Positions 16,223-24,121 of a stretch of DNA of 64,000 nt are shown here, in pieces. This DNA comes from an uncultured Burkholderiaceae bacterium (lineage in GTDB: Bacteria; Pseudomonadota; Gammaproteobacteria; Burkholderiales; Burkholderiaceae), in NCBI GenBank assembly GCA_937871985.1, contig CALMPB010000155.1, forward strand, positions 1 to 64,000, read 5' to 3'. The position numbers were made by a program, and so were the translations under genes. The notes beneath the pieces are model-generated. The model was not told the DNA's origin. It searched no databases and saw nothing but the letters and a program-made list of their open reading frames with translations. The first letter of the stretch is position 1; each line of letters begins with the position of its first letter.

Positions 16223-17101
16223 TCATGAAGGCAGGAAGGCGAGGACGTGATCGAGCAACACCTCGGGTGCTTCCTCCGGGATGTAGTGGCCGCAGGGCAG
16301 CGCCATACCCTTTACGCCGGGATTCCAGCGGCGCCACTCGGCCAGAGGGTCGAAGCAGCGTTCGATCACGCCATCGCGTCCCCACAATGCCAGGAAGGGA
16401 CATTGGATCTGCTTGCCCGCGGCAAGATCGGCCTGATCGTGTTCGAGGTCGATACCTACCGAGGCACGGTAGTCCTCGCAGATGCCATGTGCGGTTGCCG
16501 GATCGGACAGGCAACGCAGATAGGCAGCATAGGCCTCCGGCGCGAAAGGCTTCAGGCCGGCACTGCGGGCACCGATGGTCTGCTTCAGGTAGAGATCCGG
16601 ATCGGCCCGGATCAGCGTCTCCGGGAAGGGTGCCGGTCGCACGAGGAAGAACCAGTGCCAGTAGGCGCGCGCGAATTCGAATGAGGTCTGCTGGTACATC
16701 GCCAGCGTGGGTGCCACATCCAGCGTGACCAGGCGGGATACCACATCTGGATGATCCAGCGCCATCCGCGCCGCGACCCGACCACCCCGGTCATGACCGA
16801 TCACCGCGAACGTCGGCAGGCCCAGCGCCTGCATTAATCGCACTTGGTCCAAGGCCATCCGACGCTTGGCATAGTTGGCGTGGTCTGGCTCGCCTGGCGG
16901 CTTCCCGCTGTCGCCATAGCCGCGCAGGTCCGCAACGACAACCGTGAATTGCCGCGCCAGCGTCGGAGCCACCTTGTGCCAGATCGCGTGTGTCTGAGGG
17001 TGTCCATGCAGCAGAAGCAGCGCCGGCCCGGTGCCGGCCATCAACGCATGAATCTTGATGCCATCGACCGTGGCGGATACGTCGGAAAAGCCTTCGAACA
17101 T
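16223..17101 (-). CDS. Alpha/beta hydrolase, haloacetate (fluoroacetate) dehalogenase-like
   Basis: A 292-residue alpha/beta hydrolase that closely follows the haloacetate dehalogenase pattern: oxyanion-hole HGHPQTH, nucleophile elbow GHDRGGR with aspartate in place of serine, a cap His-Trp in AYWHWFFL, and a catalytic His in GHYIPEEAP. Asp, Arg and cap residues that bind the carboxylate and halide are present as expected. The ATG at 17101 follows GGAGG at good spacing, so the frame to 17128 is not needed. First gene of an operon with leuC and leuD. Hydrolysis of an alpha-substituted short acid is inferred; an epoxide is the alternative. Confidence 0.82.
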   Translation of the reverse strand: MFEGFSDVSATVDGIKIHALMAGTGPALLLLHGHPQTHAIWHKVAPTLARQFTVVVADLRGYGDSGKPPGEPDHANYAKRRMALDQVRLMQALGLPTFAVIGHDRGGRVAARMALDHPDVVSRLVTLDVAPTLAMYQQTSFEFARAYWHWFFLVRPAPFPETLIRADPDLYLKQTIGARSAGLKPFAPEAYAAYLRCLSDPATAHGICEDYRASVGIDLEHDQADLAAGKQIQCPFLALWGRDGVIERCFDPLAEWRRWNPGVKGMALPCGHYIPEEAPEVLLDHVLAFLPS

Positions 17102-17153
17102 CCCTTGCCTCCATGTTCCGACGGCCATTCTATTCCTGCATCAGAACGGCGTT

Positions 17154-17174
17154 ATTGAATTATATTTATTCAAT
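17154..17174. promoter_or_regulatory. LysR-type binding box in the hydrolase/leuCD divergent promoter
   Basis: A perfect interrupted palindrome ATTGAAT-N7-ATTCAAT with the T-N11-A core of LysR boxes lies between the two divergent starts (17101 and 17205). The region is very AT-rich compared with its surroundings and probably contains the promoters for both directions. Confidence 0.6.
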
Positions 17175-17204
17175 TCATAACTTATAAGAACGAATTGGAG
17201 CATC

Positions 17205-18098
17205 ATGTCCGAGTTCTCCGACATCCGCCTTTTCACCCTAGTGGCGCGCCATCGCAGCTTGGCTGCGGCCGCGCGCGAACTTGGCGTCACCCCGCCAGCG
17301 GTCAGCAAGCGCCTGGCGCATTTGGAAAAGCGGCTCGGCGTGCGCCTGACCCATCGCACGACACGACGCCTGACACTCACGCCGGAGGGCGAACGCTACC
17401 TGGCCGAGGGATCACGCCTGCTCGGGGAATTGCAGGAACTTGAGCAAGTGCTGATCCGCGGCCATGCCGAACCGGCCGGACTGCTCCGTGTCAATGCCTC
17501 ATACGGTTTCGGTCGTGCGCGGGTGGCACCGGCCATTTCGGCGTTCGTTGCCCGCTATCCCGCCATACGGGTGCAACTGCAATTGACCGACCAGCCCTTG
17601 AACCTGCGCGAACACGGTTATGACATCGGCATCCGCTTCGGCGATCCCCCCAGCACCCGGATCAATGCAAGGTTGTTGCTGCGCAATCACCGTCTTTTAT
17701 GCGCTTCGCCGGCCTATGTTGCCCAGAACGGTAAGCCGAACGTTCCGCACGACTTGGTGCGTCACGCCTGCTTGATCGTTCGGGAAAACGATGCGGCCTA
17801 CGGCGCTTGGCATTTCCGCCGCGGAAAGTCCACCGAGACGGTCAAAGTCGACAATGTGCTATCGAGCAACGATGGCAACGCCGTGCTGCGCTGGACGCTG
17901 GACGGCCATGGCATCGCCATCCGCTCAGCATGGGAAATCGCACCCTACCTGGCCCGGGGCGAACTGATTCCATTGCTGGGGGATTGGAAGCTACCCAACG
18001 CCGACATCTACGCGACCTACCTGGAACGCAGCGAGGTGTCGTCCGCCAAAGTGCGCGCGTTTCTTGACTTCACGGCAAAATACTTGGCGACGAGTTGA
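17205..18098 (+). CDS. LysR-family transcriptional regulator
   Basis: A full-length 297-residue LysR regulator. The N-terminal winged helix (FTLVARHRSLAAAARELGVT, PPAVSKRLAHLEKRLGVRL) is of the CrgA/DmlR-like type, followed by the two-part substrate-binding domain. It is divergent from the hydrolase-leuC-leuD operon across about 100 bp containing a palindromic LysR box, and is its likely activator. Its inducer could be the acid processed by the operon, much as DmlR-type regulators sense malate-like acids. Confidence 0.9.
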   Translation: MSEFSDIRLFTLVARHRSLAAAARELGVTPPAVSKRLAHLEKRLGVRLTHRTTRRLTLTPEGERYLAEGSRLLGELQELEQVLIRGHAEPAGLLRVNASYGFGRARVAPAISAFVARYPAIRVQLQLTDQPLNLREHGYDIGIRFGDPPSTRINARLLLRNHRLLCASPAYVAQNGKPNVPHDLVRHACLIVRENDAAYGAWHFRRGKSTETVKVDNVLSSNDGNAVLRWTLDGHGIAIRSAWEIAPYLARGELIPLLGDWKLPNADIYATYLERSEVSSAKVRAFLDFTAKYLATS

Positions 18099-18493
18099 AA
18101 CGCCATCAAAAGGCAGCAATAAGCATTTCCAGGGGAGGAGTCATCGTGACGCCAAAGGCGATCACGCACTCGAGAGGCCGATGCCAGGCGGATCACACAT
18201 CGGCACTGTTGCAATGCTCCATCGCCAACGCCGATTCCACCATTCCCGGCAGCAGACTGCGCTGGGCGAGATCGCGCTTGAGCCCTCGCCGAGGTTGCGC
18301 CGCCAGAGTCCAGCAACAGCCGCGGCAGCGGACTTCAGTGCTTCATTTGTGATGCGCACAATCTCGTTGACGAACCTCATCCCGGCGCGCTTGGTCACGC
18401 ATGAATGCAACCCAGCGGTCGGAGGCGAATGAGGTGTCGCTGGGGAGCGCAAACGATCACATGGCTTGACCGGCAGGTGCGACGGCGATGCAG
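18099..18493. other. Non-coding gap of about 400 bp
   Basis: Nothing was recognised with confidence. A minus-strand frame at 18162-18506 contains a segment reading RAGMRFVNEIVRITNEALK that may be the remains of a gene, but no family could be named and no good start is present. Confidence 0.4.
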
Positions 18494-18541
18494 TTGACAT
18501 CGCCATTGCTACGGAATAGCATTCTAACTAACGGTCGTTAG
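18494..18541 (+). promoter_or_regulatory. Sigma-70 promoter with TetR operator before the GST gene
   Basis: TTGACA (18494-18499) and TAGCAT (18517-18522) are spaced by 17 bp. A 14-bp palindrome CTAACG-GT-CGTTAG (18528-18541) lies just after the -10. This type of operator is bound by TetR-family repressors, and a TetR gene is the second gene of the unit, so negative autoregulation is likely. Confidence 0.65.
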
Positions 18542-18602
18542 GTATTCTCGGATCGTTATCGGTTGTTGACCGATACGAATTCACCACATGGAGAGTTCTC
18601 GA

Positions 18603-19292
18603 ATGAGTGCGGTTGCAGGACCAGTCGATGGTGAGGCGGGATTTCCGCTGAAGATCTACGACTTCCCTCGGGGCCCTTACCCGACGCGTGTCCGGATCGC
18701 CCTAGCAGAAAAAAACCTCCAGTCACGCGTGGAGTTCGTGATGGTTGATCTCCGCAAGGGGGAGCACAAGAATCCCAGGTTCATCTCGGATAAAAACTAC
18801 TCCGGAACGGTTCCGGTGCTTGAGCTTGCGGATGGAACGTGCATTGCCGAGTGCACCGCCATCACGGAGTATCTCGATGCGCTTGTCGGCGGTCCGGTTT
18901 TGACGGGCTCCACAGCGTTCGAGAGGGGAATGATTCACATGATGAGCAAGCGCGCCGAACTGGAGCTGCTTGACGCCATCAGTGTTTACTTCCACCATGG
19001 AACGCCGGGTTTGGGGCCACTGGTGGAGCAATACCAGAACAGGGAATGGGGACTCAGGCAGCGCGACAAGGCCTTGCGAGGCATGCATTATTTCGACGAT
19101 GTGCTTCGCAAGCGAGCTTATGTTGCCGGCGACGCGTTCTCCATGGCCGACATTACGGTCATCGCCGGACTGATATTCGCTGATATCGTCGACTTGGCGG
19201 TACCCGCCGAATGCACGGCGCTCTTGGCATGGTACGAAAGGATGAAAATGCGCCCCAGCGTAAAGAGCCAACCCGCATTTGCTCGCAGGTAG
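18603..19292 (+). CDS. Glutathione S-transferase family protein
   Basis: A 229-residue GST-fold protein. The N-terminal thioredoxin-like domain (about 16-95) includes the glutathione-binding segment SGTVPVLELADGTCIAECTA. The all-helical C-terminal domain has the N-capping-box motif YVAGDAFSMADITVIAG. ATG 18603 is preceded by GGAGAG at good spacing; an upstream ATG at 18588 overlaps that ribosome-binding site. With the downstream TetR gene and an operator in its promoter it forms an inducible detoxification unit for electrophiles. Confidence 0.88.
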   Translation: MSAVAGPVDGEAGFPLKIYDFPRGPYPTRVRIALAEKNLQSRVEFVMVDLRKGEHKNPRFISDKNYSGTVPVLELADGTCIAECTAITEYLDALVGGPVLTGSTAFERGMIHMMSKRAELELLDAISVYFHHGTPGLGPLVEQYQNREWGLRQRDKALRGMHYFDDVLRKRAYVAGDAFSMADITVIAGLIFADIVDLAVPAECTALLAWYERMKMRPSVKSQPAFARR

Positions 19293-19375
19293 GCCGTTCG
19301 ACGTACTCGTAACCAGACGGTCGCAAGACAAGATACCGCAGTGGAGCGTCATTACACAAGTCGAGGGCGACAGCC

Positions 19376-19951
19376 GTGGAGAGTCAGAGAAACACGAACT
19401 CCAGTGACAAGATCTTGTCCATTGCAACACGAATCGCCCAGGCGCACGGTTACGGTGGCTTGAGCGTTCGCCGCTTGGCCGAAGAAGTCGGTGTCAAACC
19501 TGCAAGTCTTTACCATCATTTCCCGAGCAAGGCGGCTCTCGCTGCTGCAGTTGCCAGGCGATACTGGGAAAATTCGTCGACGCAATTGGAAGAACTGTTG
19601 AATCGGCTTCCGGACCCCACAGATTGCTTGCGCAGATATCCCAATATGTTCAGGAAGGCGCTGGAGAACGACAACCGCATCTGCCTGTGCAGTTTCATGA
19701 CGGCTGAATACGATGACCTTCCCGAGAATGTGAGGCAAGAAGTTCGAACATTCTCTGATGTGCATATCACATGGCTGGCTAAGGTTTTGGCGAGCGCCGG
19801 GATTGTCAATCCGAACATCGCGAAAGAACGCGCGCAGGCCATCTATGCTGCAATCACAGGAGCGCAGCTGATGGCACGTGGGCGTTCCGACTTAAGTCTT
19901 TTCGATACGTTGATCACGAGCTACAGGGCAACCGGGCTTCTGCCGGCCTAG
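19376..19951 (+). CDS. TetR-family transcriptional repressor
   Basis: A 191-residue TetR/AcrR regulator. HTH at about 11-57 (ILSIATRIAQAHGYGGLSVR, RLAEEVGVKPASLYHHFPSK), followed by a helical ligand-binding domain. The start is a GTG at 19376 with GAGGG upstream. It probably represses the GST gene and itself through the palindrome at 18528-18541 and is released by an electrophile or aromatic compound. Confidence 0.9.
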   Translation: MESQRNTNSSDKILSIATRIAQAHGYGGLSVRRLAEEVGVKPASLYHHFPSKAALAAAVARRYWENSSTQLEELLNRLPDPTDCLRRYPNMFRKALENDNRICLCSFMTAEYDDLPENVRQEVRTFSDVHITWLAKVLASAGIVNPNIAKERAQAIYAAITGAQLMARGRSDLSLFDTLITSYRATGLLPA

Positions 19952-20092
19952 AGGCGAGGCCAGCGGACGCACCACGAAGACAAGCGCTCGACTGCTGTTT
20001 GAGCAAGGCAACCGCCACGCTACGTTTGGGGCGCGTCCAACGCCCGGCATTCTCAGGGCTGGGGCTATGCATTCCAGGGCTCAGGGGCAACC

Positions 20093-21019
20093 TCAAGCCG
20101 TAGTGCTCCTATGCATGAGATCCCATGGCTGCGTGTCGCCGAAGCTCATGCTCAGATGCTCGATGAAGCGGCGAACTTTCAACGACACATGCCGCTTGCT
20201 CGGATAGATGGCATGAATCGCCAAATCAGTTGTTTTGTGGTCGGCCAGCAGGACACGAAGCGCACCGCTGGCGATGGACTGCTCGAACACGAAGCTGGGG
20301 CCGTAGACCACCCCCGCCCCTGTCAGCGCTGCCGCTAGCAGCATCTGCATGTTGTTTGCAGCGAGCCGGATCGCACCATCAATGTGATGGGTCTGGCCGT
20401 TAGCATCCGTGACGCTCCAGTCTCCGGCTGAAACCGCCTGGGAGAAAGCAAGCCGAGGTGCCTGGCGGAGCTGTTCGACGGTTTTCGGCTCGCCATGTCG
20501 TGCCAAAAAGGATGGCGCTGCGCAGAACATCATGCGACACGAGGCGAGCCGCCGAGCAACGAGATCGGAGTCTTGCAGACGGCCGATGCGGATAGCAATG
20601 TCGATGCCATCTGCCAGTAGATCGACATAGCGATCGCTCAGCGTGGTCTCGATCGAGACATCGGGGTATTCAGCCAGATAATTCGATACAACGCGACCAA
20701 GATGCAGTGCCCCAAAGGTTGTCGGCGCAGCCACGCGCAACATTCCACGCACACTCTGTTGCGCGTCCTGGGCTTCGCGATTCGCGTCCTCGTACTCTTC
20801 CAGTAAGCGCTTGCATCGCGTGTAGTAGGACCGCCCTACATCTGTTAGCGTCAACTTGCGCGTACTGCGTTGAAGCAACCGAACTTTCAACTGTCCCTCG
20901 ATCGCGGAAACGTGCTTGCCCGCCATCGAGGGTGACAGGCCAAACCGTCGAGCGGCGCTTACCAAGCTGCCTTCTTCGACTGCGGAGACGAACACCGCCA
21001 TGCTGAGCAATCTATCCAT
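20093..21019 (-). CDS. LysR-family transcriptional regulator
   Basis: A 308-residue LysR regulator of the CrgA/DmlR-like group. It has the N-terminal HTH (MAVFVSAVEEGSLVSAARRF, then GLSPSMAGKHVSAIEGQLKV) and a complete substrate-binding domain. It is divergent from the alpha/beta hydrolase gene at 21149 with about 130 bp in between and is its likely regulator. Confidence 0.9.
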   Translation of the reverse strand: MDRLLSMAVFVSAVEEGSLVSAARRFGLSPSMAGKHVSAIEGQLKVRLLQRSTRKLTLTDVGRSYYTRCKRLLEEYEDANREAQDAQQSVRGMLRVAAPTTFGALHLGRVVSNYLAEYPDVSIETTLSDRYVDLLADGIDIAIRIGRLQDSDLVARRLASCRMMFCAAPSFLARHGEPKTVEQLRQAPRLAFSQAVSAGDWSVTDANGQTHHIDGAIRLAANNMQMLLAAALTGAGVVYGPSFVFEQSIASGALRVLLADHKTTDLAIHAIYPSKRHVSLKVRRFIEHLSMSFGDTQPWDLMHRSTTA

Positions 21020-21036
21020 ACCACCTCATTCGATAT

Positions 21037-21049
21037 CCTGATTATCAGG
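21037..21049. promoter_or_regulatory. Putative LysR operator between LysR and hydrolase genes
   Basis: A perfect palindrome CCTGAT-T-ATCAGG lies 18 bp upstream of the LysR start, flanked by CCACC and GGTGG that extend the symmetry. The position suits autoregulation and control of the divergent hydrolase gene. Confidence 0.45.
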
Positions 21050-21148
21050 TGGTAATAAATCTAGGCCAATTATCGGCCGAACGGAATGGGTCTAGCCTAG
21101 CACTGTAGCCAGCCGATCCCCGGTGGGCTTTAGCAAAAGGATGTTCCA

Positions 21149-21937
21149 ATGAAGGTCGAATCGAACGGCATAGAGATCCATGTCGAGGAACAAGGGCAAG
21201 GCGATCCGTCACTCGTTTTTCTGCATTACTGGGGCGGCTCGTCTCGCACTTGGAAGCATGTCTGCTCCAGGCTGGCGCCGAACTTCCATACGCTTGCTCT
21301 CGATCATCGCGGCTGGGGTCAATCCGACGCGCCTTCGATGGGCTACGGGCTGGCAGACCTTGCAGCCGATGCGGAGGGCGTGATCGCAGCGCTGCACCCG
21401 AAGCGCTACGTTCTGATCGGTCACTCTATGGGAGGCAAGGTTGCTCAGCTTATGGCGTCGCGGCGGCCTGTCGGACTGGTCGGGCTGGTTCTCGTCGCTC
21501 CTTCACCGCCATCGCCAATGATCTTGCCGAAAGAGGCACGCGAAATGATGGCAGGAGCCTACGCAAATCGCGAAACAGTGGAGGCGACTATCGACAACGT
21601 GCTGACGGCCCTCCCACTGTCAGCGGAGGATCGCGAACAAGTGATCGCGGACAGCTTGCGTGGCGCGCCAGCGGCCAAGCTAGCTTGGCCCAGAGCGACC
21701 AGCTTGGAAGACATCACTGGACAGGTAGGTGCCATCGACGTACCTACGCTTGTTATTGCAGGCGAGCGGGATCGCGTGGATTCGCCCGAGGTACTGAGGA
21801 AAGAATTACTTCCCCGCGTATCGCAAGCCGTCATGACCGTAGTACCAGATGCAGGGCATTTGCCTATGTTAGAAACACCGGATGCATTGACTCCATTGAT
21901 TGAGAATTTCTGCCGTTCACTGCGAGGGAAGGGGTGA
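21149..21937 (+). CDS. Alpha/beta hydrolase with serine nucleophile
   Basis: A 262-residue alpha/beta hydrolase. The oxyanion-hole segment FLHYWGGSSRTW, nucleophile elbow GHSMGGKVAQ (serine), acid loop VIAGERDRVD and catalytic histidine in DAGHLPMLETP are all in order. It has no signal peptide, so it acts in the cytosol. This group includes esterases, C-C bond hydrolases and non-heme peroxidase-like enzymes, so the substrate is open. It is regulated by the divergent LysR. An IS3 remnant begins shortly after its stop. Confidence 0.85.
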   Translation: MKVESNGIEIHVEEQGQGDPSLVFLHYWGGSSRTWKHVCSRLAPNFHTLALDHRGWGQSDAPSMGYGLADLAADAEGVIAALHPKRYVLIGHSMGGKVAQLMASRRPVGLVGLVLVAPSPPSPMILPKEAREMMAGAYANRETVEATIDNVLTALPLSAEDREQVIADSLRGAPAAKLAWPRATSLEDITGQVGAIDVPTLVIAGERDRVDSPEVLRKELLPRVSQAVMTVVPDAGHLPMLETPDALTPLIENFCRSLRGKG

Positions 21938-22015
21938 AGCGGACATCGCGGCGGTGCGCAATCGAAGCGCCTCGCAGCTAATACGCGGCGAAAAGCTCGC
22001 CCCCCGAAGGGCGTT

Positions 22016-22282
22016 GCACGGACGTGGGCGGCGCAGTTCGTGCACTGGTACAACCACGAGCACCTGCACAGCGGGCTGCGCTTCGTGGCCCCGGCCGTTC
22101 GCCATGCCGGTCAGGATGAGGTCCAGTTGCAGGCACGCAGATGGGTATACGAGCTTGCCCGCCAGCGTCATCCGCAGCGCAGGACCGGACCGACCCGCAA
22201 CTGGAGCCGCGTTGGCGCCGTCACCCTTAATCCCGACCGCGATGCGGGCGCGCCGAGGCAAAGCCGACAGCATGACAAGTAA
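22016..22282 (+). pseudogene. IS3-family (IS2-like) transposase C-terminal fragment
   Basis: The plus strand encodes the end of an OrfB integrase: TWAAQFVHWYNHEHLHSGLR followed by FVAPAVRHAGQD, then the basic tail TRNWSRVGAVTLNPDRD. The catalytic DDE core and orfA are missing and no start or intact terminal repeats were found. It is the remains of a deleted insertion sequence between the hydrolase and aminopeptidase genes. Confidence 0.85.
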
Positions 22283-22410
22283 CCGATTAGCTGCATGAGA
22301 TCAGGCGACAACTACCTTGACACGCACCGAGAGCACGCCGGCAACGGCGTGTTCTTACCCGAAGGCAAAGTCAGGTCCTGAGCGAAAGTCCGTATCGCTA
22401 CCACACTGGA

Positions 22411-23178
22411 TCAGTGCAACGCTTTTTCGCCCGGGCGCAGTGTCAAGACACGCACGCCGCTCTCGGTGACGGCAACGGTATGCTCGAACTGAGCCGACAG
22501 TTGCCCGTCGCGCGTGACGACCGTCCAGCCGTCGTCCTCAGTTCGAATGGCACGTCGTCCTTGGTTCACCATCGGCTCTATGGTGAAAACCATGCCTTCG
22601 CGCAGTACTAGCCCCGTTCGCGGCTTGCCCCAATGCAACACCTGCGGCGGCTCGTGCATCTCCCGGCCGATGCCGTGCCCGCAGTATTCCCTAACGATTG
22701 AATAGCCATTCCTGCGGGCATGCCGCTCGATGGCGTGGCCCACGTCACCGAGCGTAGCGCCCGGGTGGACGGCCTGGATGCCTTTCCACATCGCCTCATA
22801 AGCTACTTGCACGAGCCGCCGCGCCGGCTGCGACACCTCGCCCACCAGATAGGTCTTGCTGGAATCGGCGATGTAGCCGTTCTTTTCCAGCGTGATGTCG
22901 AAATTGACGATGTCTCCGTTTTGCAGGACGTCCTCGGCGGAAGGAACGCCGTGGCAGACCACATGGTTGCGGGAGGCGTTTAGCGCGTAGGCGTAACCGT
23001 ATTGCCCTTTGCTGGCCGGACGTGCGTTGAGTTCATGGACGATGAGGTCATCGACCAGATCGTTGACCTGCATCGTGGACATGCCGATCAGGTTCAGCCG
23101 ATCAAGATGGCTGAACACCTGCGCCAAAAGCTGGCCTGACTCTGCCATCAGCGCAATTTCTTCTGGCCGCTTGGTCAT
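22411..23178 (-). CDS. map: Type I methionine aminopeptidase
   Basis: A 255-residue enzyme that removes the initiator methionine from new proteins. The metal ligands of the pita-bread fold are visible: Asp in NFDITLEKNGYIADSSKTY (two), His in GHGIGREMHE, Glu in FTIEPMV and Glu in QFEHTVAV. The substrate-binding His in VVCHGVPS is also present. The gene starts inside an ATGA overlap with a ParD-like gene. It is accessory to the housekeeping copy, and a fragment of another homologue lies at 12001. Confidence 0.9.
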   Translation of the reverse strand: MTKRPEEIALMAESGQLLAQVFSHLDRLNLIGMSTMQVNDLVDDLIVHELNARPASKGQYGYAYALNASRNHVVCHGVPSAEDVLQNGDIVNFDITLEKNGYIADSSKTYLVGEVSQPARRLVQVAYEAMWKGIQAVHPGATLGDVGHAIERHARRNGYSIVREYCGHGIGREMHEPPQVLHWGKPRTGLVLREGMVFTIEPMVNQGRRAIRTEDDGWTVVTRDGQLSAQFEHTVAVTESGVRVLTLRPGEKALH

Positions 23179-23387
23179 GCCGCCCCCATCTTGATGGGTT
23201 GTGCCACAACGCCCGCGGCCCGCAGTTCACGGGCAACGATATCGTTGAAGCTTTGCGTTGGATTCATTTCGCACAGCATGCCGATCCTGATCCAGAAGGC
23301 TGCCTGTGCGTTGATCGACCGGCACGATACTGCGCTGGCCTTGCGCAGTTGGTCATGCAGATCGTCGTCGATGTTCACGATACCCAT
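23175..23387 (-). CDS. ParD-like family protein
   Basis: A 70-residue protein like the ParD-like antitoxin family: a short N-terminal strand (MGIVNIDDDLHDQLRKAS) leading into helices (SINAQAAFWIRIGML), which resembles a ribbon-helix-helix DNA binder. Its stop overlaps the start of map (ATGA), so the two are translationally coupled. No ParE toxin follows; the aminopeptidase occupies the toxin position. It probably autoregulates the operon through the palindrome at 23400-23423. Confidence 0.75.
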   Translation of the reverse strand: MGIVNIDDDLHDQLRKASAVSCRSINAQAAFWIRIGMLCEMNPTQSFNDIVARELRAAGVVAQPIKMGAA

Positions 23388-23399
23388 GTGTCTAGTTGT

Positions 23400-23423
23400 A
23401 TATGAAACATATATGAATCATAT
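23400..23423. promoter_or_regulatory. AT-rich palindrome upstream of the parD-like/map operon
   Basis: A 24-bp near-palindrome (outer ATATGA / TCATAT, central CATATATG; 10 of 12 half-site positions match) lies 12 bp before the ParD-like start. It is the only strongly AT-rich spot in the area and could be both promoter and operator. Confidence 0.5.
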
Positions 23424-23629
23424 GGTCATCTTGGCCGTAGCGCAAGTGAACTGCGCTGACGTGACCAAGTCGACGCCATGATGGTTTCCTAGGAGCCGGT
23501 AGCGCAGGCCTGACTCGGCGCGATAGCAATGGCGGGCCGAGTTCGCCGATCGGGCCATGACGGCATGGGCATCGGGAAGCTCGGCCAAGCTCCACTCTCG
23601 ACCGAGGGCGTCGCCTTGACCTCGAACCT

Positions 23630-24022
23630 TCAGTCCCTGGCAAAAAAGGCATTCATGCCCGGCAGGTCGGACAGGTAGGTCTCGATAGCAGCGATCTTGC
23701 CATCGCGCAAGGTGCAGACCGTAGCCAGATGCTCGTCCAGTACGAGGTCATTCCGGCGTGCAGTGTTATGCAGCGAGAGCGCGACATTATCCCGGCTTAC
23801 CAGAATGTGCTTGAGCTCGAAATTCAGGCCGAAGCTGGCAATTAGCTCAGCTCTGGCAACGACTGCTTCCGCACCGACCGCTGGACCAGAGATCTGATTG
23901 TCTCCGGGCAGAACCCAGGTGGCATCGTCGGTAAGAAGCTTACGGATCGCCTGCCAGTCGCGGCGGCTCAGTGCGGCATGGAACTGCTTGGCCAAAGCAA
24001 GTTTTGTTTCGTAGGTATGCAT
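23630..24022 (-). CDS. SnoaL-like/NTF2-fold protein
   Basis: A 130-residue protein of the SnoaL/DUF4440-like NTF2 superfamily: an N-terminal helix pair (KQFHAALSRRDWQAIRKLLT), then DDATWVLPGDNQISG and the curved sheet (LATVCTLRDGKIAAIETYLS). The ATG at 24022 follows AGGAGA, so the longer frame to 24118 is not used. It is divergent from the LysR gene at 24122. Members are small hydrolases, isomerases or ligand binders; the role is unknown. Confidence 0.82.
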   Translation of the reverse strand: MHTYETKLALAKQFHAALSRRDWQAIRKLLTDDATWVLPGDNQISGPAVGAEAVVARAELIASFGLNFELKHILVSRDNVALSLHNTARRNDLVLDEHLATVCTLRDGKIAAIETYLSDLPGMNAFFARD

Positions 24023-24084
24023 GACTATTCTCCTGTAGCGGGGTGTACAGCGAGATTGGACAGCGCCAGGGATGGATCTGTAAA

Positions 24085-24097
24085 ATCGATATTCGAT
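24085..24097. promoter_or_regulatory. Putative LysR operator between SnoaL-like and LysR genes
   Basis: Palindrome ATCGA-TAT-TCGAT in the 99-bp divergent intergenic region, 24 bp before the LysR start. Confidence 0.45.
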
Positions 24098-24121
24098 AGT
24101 AGCCAGCAATAGATTCAAGTT

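Noticed and set aside
18162..18506. 114-residue minus-strand frame with RAGMRFVNEIVRITNEALK
   Set aside because: It overlaps the GST promoter, has no ribosome-binding site and no nameable domain; at best the remains of a lost gene.
23430..23640. Minus-strand open frame between the ParD-like operon and the SnoaL-like gene (reads LAELPDAHAVMARSAN)
   Set aside because: About 70 codons without stop, but no start, no recognisable family and cut at one end; may be a gene relic but cannot be supported.
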